NCBI GenBank assembly: GCA_049273835.1
Contig: JBASRM010000412.1
Span: 1-22,974 of the forward strand
DNA: 22,974 bases
Direction: 5' to 3'
Source: Onstottus_A sp049273835
GTDB taxonomy: Bacteria > Acidobacteriota > Blastocatellia > UBA7656
Both the position numbers and the translations under genes were made by a program. Positions within the stretch are counted from its first letter, which is position 1. The number at the start of each line of letters is the position of its first letter. Of the stretch, positions 15,145 through 22,782 are shown piece after piece. The notes under the pieces are model-generated. The model was given only the letters and a program-made list of their open reading frames with translations, was not told the origin of the DNA and ran no database searches.

Positions 15145-16245
15145 CTAAGCGGCAAAGGCTTGCACGGCTTCGACAACCCGGCGCACGCCATCCTCTGGCA
15201 GATGCGGTCCAATCGGCAGGCTCAATACCTCGCTGTGGATCGCTTCGGTAATTGGGTACGAGTCAATGTTCATCTCTGTGTAGGCCTCCTGTAGGTGTGG
15301 CGGGACAGGATAGTGGACCAGCGTATGTACGCCGTGGGTTTTCAAGTACGTCTGAAGCTCGTTTCGGTGTTTGCTCCTGACGACGAACAAGTGCCAAACC
15401 GGGTCCGCGCCATGACAAACGGCAGGCAAAGTAAGCCCGGTCACTCTCAACTCTTCAAGATACGTCCGGGCGATCCGCGAGCGCCGCTTGTTCCATTTAT
15501 CCAGATGCTTCAACCTTACCCGCAATAGCGCTGCCTGGAGCTCGTCCAACCGGCTGTTGACGCCCTTCTCTTCGTTGTAATACTTGATTCTCGATCCATA
15601 GTTCCGGAGCATCCGCACCTTGTCGGCTAACGACTCGTCATCCGTTGTGACGGCCCCCGCGTCGCCGTATGCCCCAAGATTCTTTGTGGGATAAAAGCTC
15701 CAGCCGGCGGCATCGGCTAGAGCCCCAGCCTTGCGATCGTGGTAACGAGCTCCGTGAGCCTGCGCCGCGTCCTCTATGACCTTCAAGCTATATCGCAGGC
15801 CGATGTCGTTGATCGGAGCCATGTCGGCAGGCTGGCCATACAGGTGCACGGGAAGAATGGCTTTGGTTCTGCTCGTGATGACCGCCTCGATGCCCCGGGG
15901 ATCGATGTTGTAAGTTCCTTCGACGGGCTCGACAGGGACCACGGTTGCTCCGCAACTGGAAACCGCAAGCCAGGTCGCCACGTAGGTGTTGGCCGGGACG
16001 ACGACCTCGTCTCCGGGACCGATCCCGTATGCTCGAAGAATCAACTGCAATGCTTCGAGTCCGTTTCCGAGCCCGACACAGTACCTTGTTCCGCAATACT
16101 CGGCGAACTCTCGCTCGAATGCGGTGACCTCTTCGCCGAGAATGTACCAGCCGGATTTCATTACGCGGTGATACGCTGCGTCTAGCTCTTCTTTGATTTC
16201 GAGATAGGTTTGCCCTAAATCCAGGAATGGGACTTGTGCTGTCAT
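15145..16245 (-). CDS. DegT/DnrJ/EryC1/StrS-family sugar aminotransferase (FdtB/QdtB-like)
   Basis: This 366-residue PLP enzyme transfers an amino group to a nucleotide keto-sugar. The family features run in order: FLDLGQTYLEIKEELDAA at the N-terminus, GLGNGLEALQLILRA at about 58-72, GDEVVVPANTYVATWLAV at about 78-94, VIEDAAQAHGA at 156-166 (Asp159 against the PLP nitrogen), and SFYPTKNLGAYGDAG at 183-197 with PLP-binding Lys188. RMLRNYGS and NSRLDELQAALL complete the pattern. It begins 2 nt after the FdtA-like gene. In known dTDP-Fucp3N and dTDP-Quip3N pathways the FdtA or QdtA product is the substrate of exactly this aminotransferase type. I therefore expect a dTDP-3-amino-3,6-dideoxyhexose. 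The product stereochemistry cannot be read from sequence. Confidence 0.9.
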   Translation of the reverse strand: MTAQVPFLDLGQTYLEIKEELDAAYHRVMKSGWYILGEEVTAFEREFAEYCGTRYCVGLGNGLEALQLILRAYGIGPGDEVVVPANTYVATWLAVSSCGATVVPVEPVEGTYNIDPRGIEAVITSRTKAILPVHLYGQPADMAPINDIGLRYSLKVIEDAAQAHGARYHDRKAGALADAAGWSFYPTKNLGAYGDAGAVTTDDESLADKVRMLRNYGSRIKYYNEEKGVNSRLDELQAALLRVRLKHLDKWNKRRSRIARTYLEELRVTGLTLPAVCHGADPVWHLFVVRSKHRNELQTYLKTHGVHTLVHYPVPPHLQEAYTEMNIDSYPITEAIHSEVLSLPIGPHLPEDGVRRVVEAVQAFAA

Positions 16246-16247
16246 AC

Positions 16248-16682
16248 TTATCCGGTAATGTTCAGAAATTCTTCGTAGACCTTAATATATTCGGTGGGAT
16301 CATAAACTTCTGAGGCCAGCACAACGAGCACCGCGCTGTTAGAGAACTGTTCCTGGGTCGCCCAGATCTTAGGAGGAATGTACAGGGCAAGTTCTGGTCT
16401 GTTCAGCAAGACTTGTTCGCGAATCTTACCGTCGTCTAGACAAACCAGGCACGAACCCTTTACGCAAATGAGAAGTTGATGCAACGAGCGATGTGCGTGG
16501 CCCCCGCGAGTCTCCCCCTCGCCGACATCGAAAACCGAGAAGTAACGTTTGGGAAGGAAGGGCAATGTCTTATCAAATTCGGCGAACGAAAGACTCCCGC
16601 GGAAATCTCGCATAACCGGCAGTTCATAAATTCGAATCGATGAGATTCTGGAGCCTTCGACCAGTCGAGCTTCCTCACTCAT
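16248..16682 (-). CDS. Sugar 3,4-ketoisomerase, FdtA/QdtA cupin
   Basis: This 144-residue single-domain cupin resembles dTDP-6-deoxy-hex-4-ulose isomerases (FdtA, QdtA, WxcM-like), which move the keto group from C4 to C3. Diagnostic parts are RDFRGSLSFAEF at 25-36, KRYFSVFDVG at 45-54, the RGGHAHRSLHQLL block at 59-71 with active-site His62 and His64, and YIPPKIWATQE in the second cupin half. The start at 16682 has an AGGA site 6-7 nt upstream. The downstream aminotransferase gene begins 2 nt after its stop, which supports consecutive steps. FdtA and QdtA differ in product stereochemistry by a few residues that I cannot assign, so no symbol is given. Confidence 0.88.
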   Translation of the reverse strand: MSEEARLVEGSRISSIRIYELPVMRDFRGSLSFAEFDKTLPFLPKRYFSVFDVGEGETRGGHAHRSLHQLLICVKGSCLVCLDDGKIREQVLLNRPELALYIPPKIWATQEQFSNSAVLVVLASEVYDPTEYIKVYEEFLNITG

Positions 16683-16802
16683 TCAGGTTCCTGCGAGGTT
16701 TTCCTCCTTCGAGGCTTTGTGTCCAGAAAATAACGGTCGTAATAACAAGTGACGCAATGCCTTGCCGTGGACCAGTTGTGCAGGCAACGTTCAGTGAACT
16801 TA

Positions 16803-17888
16803 CTAGCGGTACACTCCTCGCTGTGCGGCGCCCAGGCCAAGCGCTTTTAGAATGGAGTTACCTATCGATTTGGACCGGCTGTTTGGAACTATGACCATGT
16901 CGTTGGCCAAAATAGTGATGTCTTCCTTCTTGCCTTTCATCACTGCCCCGATATCGACGGGAATCTCCTGGCGCTTTCCGGTAGCCGGGTCCTGGCGGAA
17001 GATTACACCGCTGCCCATTGCGGCGTTTAGAGTTGTGCCTTGCGCTAGTGCTATCGCTTGTCTAACAGACGTGCCCTCGCTCAACGGAAACGATCCAGGC
17101 GCATTTACTTCGCCGGCGACGAAGAACACATCGGCTTGCGGTATGTTTACGATGTCACCCGGCTCGACGTAAGCGTTCTGGTCGAAGCGTCCCTTGTACA
17201 ACCCGCTGATGTTTACCGTCTTAAGCGTGTACTCGGGGAGCTCCTCCTCGCCGGCCGCGGTAGGCTGCCCAGTTTGACTGGCAACAATGGATGCCGCCGC
17301 CGCGGCATGGGCGCTGGCCGGTGAATCGCCTTTCTTGTTCTTCACCTCACGAATGATAAATGCAGTGGAGCCCGAGTTTTCAGCCAATCCTCCAGCTACC
17401 GAAATCAGCTTGAGAAGCGCGGGATGACCCTCCATCTGATAAACGCCCGGTTTCTTGACTGCTCCCTGGATAAAAAAAGTGCGACTGTAATACTGCTTCA
17501 CCACGACGAGCACCTGAGGGTCTTTGAGGTAGCGACCGCGCAGCGCATCGGCAATAAAATTGGACAACTCTTCGGGTGATTTGTCCTGTGCTTTGACGCG
17601 CTTTAGGTAGGGCATCAAGAATGTTCCATCCGCGTTGACCTGATAGGTATTTGACAGCTCGCTCGCATCTTCGATTCGAACCTCGATGACATCTCGAGGC
17701 CCGATTCGGTAGTCCTGATCGGGTGCGACAACTATGGTCGGCGTAGTGCTTGGCTCTCCTGAGGAGGAAGCTGGAACCTTGACCTGCGGTTGCTGGCGAG
17801 TTTGTGCTGCGGCAGTGAGCGCGACGAGGACGACTATTATCGCCGGCACGACAAGAACCGGCCGTATCGTCCTGGTTTTCTTTCTCAT
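16803..17888 (-). CDS. Wza-like polysaccharide export protein (poly_export + two SLBB)
   Basis: This 361-residue protein belongs to the outer-membrane polysaccharide export (OPX) family. ATG 17888 follows an AGGAG site 8 nt away; the frame continues to 17954 but lacks one there. A signal-like hydrophobic stretch spans about 10-28 (VLVVPAIIVVLVALTAAAQ) without a lipobox cysteine, unlike E. coli Wza. The poly_export domain is at about 56-130 (DYRIGPRDVIEVRIEDAS, ADGTFLMPYLKRV). The first SLBB is at about 135-180 (FFIQGAVKKPGVYQMEGHP) and the second at about 254-330 (VFFVAGEVNAPGSFPLSEGTS, ILANDMVIVPNS). The last 25 residues could form an amphipathic helix, as in Wza. It lies between the TPR protein and the sugar enzymes, consistent with glycan secretion. 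Confidence 0.9.
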   Translation of the reverse strand: MRKKTRTIRPVLVVPAIIVVLVALTAAAQTRQQPQVKVPASSSGEPSTTPTIVVAPDQDYRIGPRDVIEVRIEDASELSNTYQVNADGTFLMPYLKRVKAQDKSPEELSNFIADALRGRYLKDPQVLVVVKQYYSRTFFIQGAVKKPGVYQMEGHPALLKLISVAGGLAENSGSTAFIIREVKNKKGDSPASAHAAAAASIVASQTGQPTAAGEEELPEYTLKTVNISGLYKGRFDQNAYVEPGDIVNIPQADVFFVAGEVNAPGSFPLSEGTSVRQAIALAQGTTLNAAMGSGVIFRQDPATGKRQEIPVDIGAVMKGKKEDITILANDMVIVPNSRSKSIGNSILKALGLGAAQRGVYR

Positions 17889-17971
17889 TGCTTGTACTCC
17901 TGTTTCTAAAGCGTTGACGATGCCTCTGCCCCGAGACGGTTTCGCATTATACACCGGGCCTCGACCAGTTA

Positions 17972-19255
17972 CTACTGTTCGCTCATTGAGAAGTCATCAA
18001 ACCAGACCGTGCCGCGCGTTGGTTCGTCGAAGCTGAATTTAGGCCTTCGCTTGATCGTGACAAATATTCCCGACGAGCCTCCACTCTCGGTTTTTGGAGC
18101 AACGAAGTCGAGCGCAAGACGTTGCCATTCGCTTGATCCTTGAGCTACGGGCTCAGATGCTGCGATCCAGGTGGATGAACCGCGGTCAGCCACCACCAGC
18201 CTGGGCCCCTCCGGCGACTCGAATCCGCTTGTCCTGACATAGCATTCAAGCCTGTACTTCATACCGGATCTAACCGCCACCAGCTGCTTCACCTCGTTGT
18301 CGAGCCGGGTTGTGTCTCGGCCCGCGAATTCTAATCTCAAAGATCGCGAGCCGGTGTGAGCCACGGTCGTATCTATTGCGAGGCGCGCATACTCGCTTCG
18401 ATCGAACGACCACTCGAACTGTGTGAGGTTGCTCGTGATCTCGGATTCGAACCCGCCGTTCCAAATCAAATTAGCTTGGCGATCGCCGCCCGCCAGGTCG
18501 CGCCACAGATCGCGAGCCGTTTCTACGCTTCCCGCCGCGATCAGGGCATTCAGAAAGCTCGAGCTGTCGGTTGACGATGCGCTCCGGTCGCTGAGATCTA
18601 TGCTGGCAAAAACGGCCGCTGCTTCGGCGGGACGCGCCATCTTCAACAGAAAGTGCGCCAGAGTTAGCTTCGCTTTCGAACCGTTGCCACTCACAGCGTC
18701 TACTGCGGTGACGTCTCCGTCCGACGCGCGCCACACAAGGTCCAGAATTCCGGGGAGGAGAGTATTGTTTGCCTCAATCGCAAGGTTGAACTCGTTTAGC
18801 GACTCAGCCAGTTTTCCTTCTCTGACAAGCAGATTTCCCAGCCGGTAACGCACATTCCAGTAGTTTGGCGCAAGAGCGCGCGCAGCTTCGAGTGATTCTT
18901 CTGCCGAAGATCGGTCTCCACGCGCCTCTTCGATTGAAGCAAGCGTGAGCCTGAAGCGATAGTCGTATGGTGAAAGGTTGACCGACCGTCGGGCGTGAGA
19001 GGCTGCGCTTGCCAGGTCGCGGTCGCCGCTCGCCAACTCTGCCAACGCCAGTCTATTGTTCAATCTGCCAGAGCTCGGGAAGTATTCAACTGGCACCTCC
19101 AGCATCTCTCGAGTCACCTTCAGCCGATCATCAGCTAACGTGCCGACGACAAACCTCGAGATGATAATCACCGCAAGGACCAGGCAGGCTGCAAACGACG
19201 CTATCAAGACCGCGATCCGGGCGCTCAGCTTGTTCAGACTAAACCGAAAGACCAT
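17972..19255 (-). CDS. Membrane-anchored TPR protein with carbohydrate-binding-like C-domain
   Basis: This 427-residue protein has one N-terminal transmembrane segment at about 14-33. It is followed by TPR-like helical pairs at about 65-165 (RLALAELASGDRDLASAASHARRSV; YRLGNLLVREGKLAESLNEF) and a second helical stretch to about 260. Residues 262 to the end form a beta-sandwich with the signature of CBM4/9-like or galactose-binding-like domains: WNGGFESE, AHTGSRSLRLEF, YRLECYVRTSGF, and a WFDDFSM end. It lies just upstream of the Wza-like gene in the same direction. I infer a periplasmic or surface role in assembling, sensing or holding the glycan. No catalytic motif was seen. The start at 19255 has only a weak GGA ribosome binding site. 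Confidence 0.72.
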   Translation of the reverse strand: MVFRFSLNKLSARIAVLIASFAACLVLAVIIISRFVVGTLADDRLKVTREMLEVPVEYFPSSGRLNNRLALAELASGDRDLASAASHARRSVNLSPYDYRFRLTLASIEEARGDRSSAEESLEAARALAPNYWNVRYRLGNLLVREGKLAESLNEFNLAIEANNTLLPGILDLVWRASDGDVTAVDAVSGNGSKAKLTLAHFLLKMARPAEAAAVFASIDLSDRSASSTDSSSFLNALIAAGSVETARDLWRDLAGGDRQANLIWNGGFESEITSNLTQFEWSFDRSEYARLAIDTTVAHTGSRSLRLEFAGRDTTRLDNEVKQLVAVRSGMKYRLECYVRTSGFESPEGPRLVVADRGSSTWIAASEPVAQGSSEWQRLALDFVAPKTESGGSSGIFVTIKRRPKFSFDEPTRGTVWFDDFSMSEQ

Positions 19256-19784
19256 TTAAAGATCCGTACCGTGTTTTATCAGGAGTCAAAGTTCGACGGA
19301 GGACCAGCGGCGAACCGACCAGGTGAAATAAGATGCCGCTTAGGGCTTCGCCTCAAGAAATAAACCCTGAAGGGAAGCCGCGTATCGCGGTAGCAGTGTT
19401 TTCAGAGTTCAACCAGGCGTCTCGTGTAGGCTAACGCAGGCGCCGGGCAACTATCAATGTGCGTAGGGCCCGTCTTTATCGACGTGATGTTCTGGCTTTC
19501 TCGCGCGTTCTGGCCTTTGTGGTGGGACTGACCCGCGCTTCAAATGACCTACTCCCGCTTCATCCTGCACTTCCTGGTTCATCACTTCAACCTAAAAACA
19601 CTTTGAAGCGCACAGAGCATACTGTCGGGGTTTCGAGTTGTCAAACGCAAGCGAAAGGAATGACTTAGGCGGCTTTTCGATTAAGAAATGAGCGAAAACC
19701 GGATTCGAGACGGTCAATTCAGTGAGTTGTCCTGCCGCCTCTTGGCACAAGCTACATTGGATGTGGAAATCCGATGCGATGATA
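19256..19784. other. Intergenic stretch, no gene supported
   Basis: This 529-bp gap separates the TPR gene from a zinc-ribbon gene, both on the minus strand. A 69-codon frame at 19459-19668 (+) has no family resemblance and no ribosome binding site, so I do not call it. The promoter of the glycan operon should be near 19256-19400 on the minus strand, but I cannot place a confident -35/-10 pair. No clear repeat or RNA gene was seen. Confidence 0.4.
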
Positions 19785-20192
19785 TCAGGCAGAGTTTCGG
19801 CGGATGTGAGCCAATTTTGTGATCATCGAAGTTGTAAAGCGCGTTATTCCCGCTTCGGCTCGCAGGTAAAACAAGGCGCGGGCATCGGTCTTAAGCCACG
19901 ATGTGTCGCTATCACCCGGATCACTCTCCCGGATTAAGGCTCCCACTAGAGTTGCATCATGAGTGTCATCTCCAAAGGTGCCACCAGAGAGTACACCGCG
20001 TCTCTGTGCTGGATCGACAATCGAGAATCGGTATTCGCTGTTCCGAGTGTGAATCAAAATGCTGTCGTACGCGCTAATCTGATCAAGTTCAATCTCACTG
20101 GTCGCGCCGTCTCGCATTGGCATTCCGCAAAGCGGGCAGAATCGCGCGTCGGCCCTGACCAGATCCCCGCACGATGGACAATCCGTTCGCAT
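19785..20192 (-). CDS. Zinc-ribbon protein of unknown function
   Basis: This is a 135-residue protein if started at ATG 20192, which has GAGG about 9 nt upstream. An in-frame ATG at 20201 directly touches that GAGG and is less likely. The N-terminus is a double-CxxC zinc ribbon, CPSC (C5, C8) and CPLC (C19, C22), of the type found at the front of many bacterial membrane or signalling proteins. The rest, about residues 35-130, is strand-rich (SEYRFSIVDPAQRRGVLSGG) and matches no family I recognise; it may be a small beta domain. No transmembrane helix. It lies downstream of the zinc-ribbon/CDP-alcohol transferase/GtrA operon after a 146-bp gap. Confidence 0.65.
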   Translation of the reverse strand: MRTDCPSCGDLVRADARFCPLCGMPMRDGATSEIELDQISAYDSILIHTRNSEYRFSIVDPAQRRGVLSGGTFGDDTHDATLVGALIRESDPGDSDTSWLKTDARALFYLRAEAGITRFTTSMITKLAHIRRNSA

Positions 20193-20338
20193 TAGTTCCA
20201 TCCTCGTTGCGGCTATTGGATGTGAGTTGGAAGCCGCCTAGGAATTCGCGTCTTAGGGGGCAAAGCAGGTTTGAAAGTATTATTATAACCTCCGGGTCAA
20301 TAATATTTTTGTTAGAACGGAAAGAGGGGGGTTCCAGG

Positions 20339-20776
20339 TTAACTGAAGACGAATCGGTCCGCGAGGACGAAGTTAATGAGAGAACAAATGCCTATCGTGA
20401 TCAGATTCGCCGCAAGAGGATCAATCTTGAGACTGCCCACTAGTACCCACATGACGGCAAGGTTGCCGATAAGAGATGTCGCTCCATTGGTTGCATTGAA
20501 CCGCAGCAGCGCAGCCGCTGATCGAGATCTCGGACGGTCAGCCCATGTCCACCGTCGATGCCAAACGAAATTGTGAAGTACCGATGTCTCGACGGCGATT
20601 GCCGTGGCTGCTAGATAATGTATGCCTGCAACACGCAGCAATAGAGCAAGCGTCACGGTTTGAACGACCACACCGCTTGCGCCAACCGCACTGAACCTTC
20701 CAAGGCGCTGGATGATTGTAGTCCGGCCGCCGGACTCTTCATGGACCGAAGCGCCAGCGTGAGCGCAAGGCATCAT
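20339..20776 (-). CDS. GtrA-like membrane protein
   Basis: This 145-residue polytopic protein has about four transmembrane segments and fits the GtrA/DPMS family. It has RLGRFSAVGASGVVVQT at about 24-40, the hallmark NFVWHRRWTW segment in mid-protein, FNATNGATSLIGN after it, and a last helix ending NFVLADRFVFS. GtrA-like proteins are proposed to flip polyprenyl-linked sugars across the inner membrane in O-antigen and cell-wall glycan modification. ATG 20776 overlaps the TGA of the upstream transferase gene (ATGA), so translation is coupled; ATG 20773 is an alternative. Its place beside a CDP-alcohol phosphatidyltransferase suggests a lipid-linked head group as cargo, which is inference. Confidence 0.85.
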   Translation of the reverse strand: MMPCAHAGASVHEESGGRTTIIQRLGRFSAVGASGVVVQTVTLALLLRVAGIHYLAATAIAVETSVLHNFVWHRRWTWADRPRSRSAAALLRFNATNGATSLIGNLAVMWVLVGSLKIDPLAANLITIGICSLINFVLADRFVFS

Positions 20777-21480
20777 ATCCTCTCTGCTCGATACAGCGTT
20801 ATCGTGTTGCGCGTCACTGAAACTAACAGGACAGCGGCCATTAATGAGACGGCTATGATGGCGCCGATATCGAAGAACCGATACTGCTCACCAAAGATTT
20901 GAGCGGTGGGATTCGCCAGGGCTCTAATATTGCCCAAAGCGATAAGAATCCTTAACTCAGTCGGACTGATCTTGCAAAAAGAAAGCTTAAAAGTACCAAT
21001 CGTGTAAGTCGCGAGGTAGACTTCGATCGAGATCATAAAGTAAGTCACGAGCACCGCCAGCGCGATTGTCCATGTCATAAGACCAGACATTGCTAGGCCG
21101 CAGAGCAGAAATAAAATTCCAAAAGCGTCGATGATATGGTCGACGTAAAACCCATATCTTGGTCGCTGCTTGTTGCGCGCCCGCGCCAGTGTTCCGTCGA
21201 GGCTGTCTCCGAACCAGTTGATTGCCAAACAGAGGTTGACGACCAGCAGCATCACCGGCCACCACTTTGAAAGCGCGTAGCAAAGACCCGCAACCAACAT
21301 CGCGATGAGCCCGAGCAATGTGAGGTGGTCAGGCTTGACCCACTTGGGCATGTTGCGCGCCATCCAATAAAGACAGATCCGTTCGAGGGGTGCGAGTAAG
21401 CTGGTTTGCTGTCGCGTCGCGGTTTGGAATTCACCCGCGTGGGCCCCAACTGGAATAGACTTCACTTCGGTGGTGATCAT
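20773..21480 (-). CDS. CDP-alcohol phosphatidyltransferase family membrane enzyme
   Basis: This 235-residue integral membrane protein carries the complete CDP-alcohol phosphatidyltransferase signature at 92-118. The pattern is Asp92, Asp95-Gly96, Ala99-Arg100, Gly110, Asp114 and Asp118, in the usual D-x2-DG-x2-AR-x8-G-x3-D-x3-D spacing. Enzymes of this family swap CMP on a CDP-linked lipid or polyol for an alcohol, using two divalent metals, and make phospholipids or polyol-phosphate links. Several hydrophobic helices follow (about 120-165 and 195-225). The acceptor cannot be read from sequence. It lies 2 bp after the zinc-ribbon gene (GAGG site ahead) and overlaps the GtrA-like gene by 4 nt, so the three form an operon. 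Confidence 0.88.
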   Translation of the reverse strand: MITTEVKSIPVGAHAGEFQTATRQQTSLLAPLERICLYWMARNMPKWVKPDHLTLLGLIAMLVAGLCYALSKWWPVMLLVVNLCLAINWFGDSLDGTLARARNKQRPRYGFYVDHIIDAFGILFLLCGLAMSGLMTWTIALAVLVTYFMISIEVYLATYTIGTFKLSFCKISPTELRILIALGNIRALANPTAQIFGEQYRFFDIGAIIAVSLMAAVLLVSVTRNTITLYRAERI

Positions 21481-21482
21481 GG

Positions 21483-21884
21483 TTACCTCGCTAAGCCTTT
21501 CACCGCCGCGTAAGCGTCAAGCGGCGAGAGCAGTACAATGATCAGCCAGATTGGTATGGAAATGAGCGCGAGGATCATTCGTTTGACCACTCGACTTTGA
21601 ATCTGATTCGAGGAACTGGCCAAAGCACCGGTGACAACGGCGCTGACTAGGGGCGCCGACACTCGGCGATAAACTTCAGATCGCTCACTTATTGAAAGAA
21701 CCGACGTCGCGTATTGTGATGGAGAATCAGCGATGGTCTGCAGGTCACGCGTGTTTCCGTGGAACAGAAAGGGCTGCCTCGCTCCGCACCAGCGACAAAA
21801 CTTGTCGCGCTCGAGAAGACCCGATGCGCACGAAGCGCAAGCTTTCACCTCGACAGTTATCGAATCTTGCTCAAAGTCAACCAT
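21483..21884 (-). CDS. Zinc-ribbon membrane protein leading the CDP-alcohol transferase operon
   Basis: ATG 21884 is chosen because GGAGG lies 5 nt upstream, giving 133 residues; an ATG at 21896 would precede its own ribosome binding site. A zinc ribbon occupies about 14-36 (C16, C19, C30, C33 in CASC and CRWC). The middle is polar, and a hydrophobic segment at about 104-121 (MILALISIPIWLIIVLL) likely spans the membrane. The stop is 2 bp from the transferase start. I do not recognise the family beyond the ribbon. A scaffold or regulatory role for the enzyme is possible. Confidence 0.7.
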   Translation of the reverse strand: MVDFEQDSITVEVKACASCASGLLERDKFCRWCGARQPFLFHGNTRDLQTIADSPSQYATSVLSISERSEVYRRVSAPLVSAVVTGALASSSNQIQSRVVKRMILALISIPIWLIIVLLSPLDAYAAVKGLAR

Positions 21885-22089
21885 AGTAACCTCCATCGAA
21901 AAGTCTCTTCGATGGTCAAGTCCGAAACGACTAGGGCAAGCATGATGCCAGGAAGGAGAATCAACGAAATGCCCGATAGCGAACAGAAATCTCAGGCAGG
22001 GACACGCAAGAGGAGGCTAAGGACGCAGGAAAAAACAGACAAACGCAATTTTGATCGCCTGAGCGGGGGATATCGAGCGGTTGTTAGGT

Positions 22090-22137
22090 GTGATGCGTGA
22101 AACCATTGCGACACCTCTCAGGTCGTTCACGCATCAC
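22090..22137 (-). terminator. 12-bp stem-loop downstream of the superoxide dismutase gene
   Basis: GTGATGCGTGAA (22090-22101) and TTCACGCATCAC (22126-22137) pair perfectly over 12 bp, with a further CGAC/GTCG inner pairing. It begins 7 nt beyond the stop of the minus-strand dismutase gene, where a transcript end is expected. There is no T-run, so it could be a stabilising 3' hairpin instead. Confidence 0.5.
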
Positions 22138-22143
22138 CAAGCC

Positions 22144-22782
22144 TTATCGCGATTGAGTGGCTGGATTGCTCATCTTCTGTTTGAGACGTGCTTCCGCCAC
22201 GGTCCAGTCGATGTTAGAAAAGAAAGCCTCAATGTATTTCGGGCGATCGGCTGGTTTGTAGTCTAGGAGGTACGCATGCTCCCATACATCCATCACCAGC
22301 ACCGGATTGAAGCCGGCAACCTCTCCAATCTGATGCAAGCTGATCCAATGATTCGACAGCCTGCCAGTTTCTGGCTGTTCATAACAGACAGCCCAACCGA
22401 CCCCTCGCATCTTCCCTACCCCTACGAAGTCCGCCTTCCAAATCTCGTAGCTTCCAAAGCTCGACTGGGCGGCTTTATGGAACGACGAGTCGCGATCGGG
22501 ATTCTCGCTCCCACCTTTTTTGAGATTGCCGAAATAGTATTCGTGTAAGACCATTCCGTTGAATTCAAAGCCAAGCCTCCGCTTCAGCTCCGAGTAGATC
22601 GGCATCTCTTCCTGATCCACCTTGCCATCCTCTAGGAACTTTGCGATTCGTTCGGAAAGATTGTTCGTCTCTTTGACGTACCCCTCATAAAGCTTGAAGT
22701 GCATCTCAAGCGTCTGGTCTGAAATACCGTTTAACCCACTCAAGTTGAACTGTCTTGGTTTGTACGGTTCAGTTGCAATCAT
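22144..22782 (-). CDS. Superoxide dismutase, Fe/Mn type
   Basis: This 212-residue enzyme dismutates superoxide to oxygen and peroxide. The four metal ligands of Fe/Mn dismutases are seen as His28 (TLEMHFKLYEGYV, with gateway-like Tyr35), His80 (GMVLHEYYFGNL), Asp165 and His169 (VMDVWEHAYLLDY). The region after the first ligand lacks the common HH pair, and the usual metal-discriminating Gln neighbourhood is altered (SLHQIGEVAGFNPVLVMD). The metal preference is thus unclear. An AGGAGG site lies 5 nt before ATG 22782. There is no signal peptide, so it is probably cytoplasmic. It stands alone, with a hairpin at its 3' end. Confidence 0.92.
   Translation of the reverse strand: MIATEPYKPRQFNLSGLNGISDQTLEMHFKLYEGYVKETNNLSERIAKFLEDGKVDQEEMPIYSELKRRLGFEFNGMVLHEYYFGNLKKGGSENPDRDSSFHKAAQSSFGSYEIWKADFVGVGKMRGVGWAVCYEQPETGRLSNHWISLHQIGEVAGFNPVLVMDVWEHAYLLDYKPADRPKYIEAFFSNIDWTVAEARLKQKMSNPATQSR

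Noticed and set aside
14997..15212. Extended start of the RmlC gene
   Set aside because: The extra 72 residues overlap the aminotransferase gene and do not resemble RmlC, which begins near the ATG at 14996.
19459..19668. Small gene of 69 codons
   Set aside because: No ribosome binding site, no recognisable domain, unusual composition; random open frame is the simpler view.
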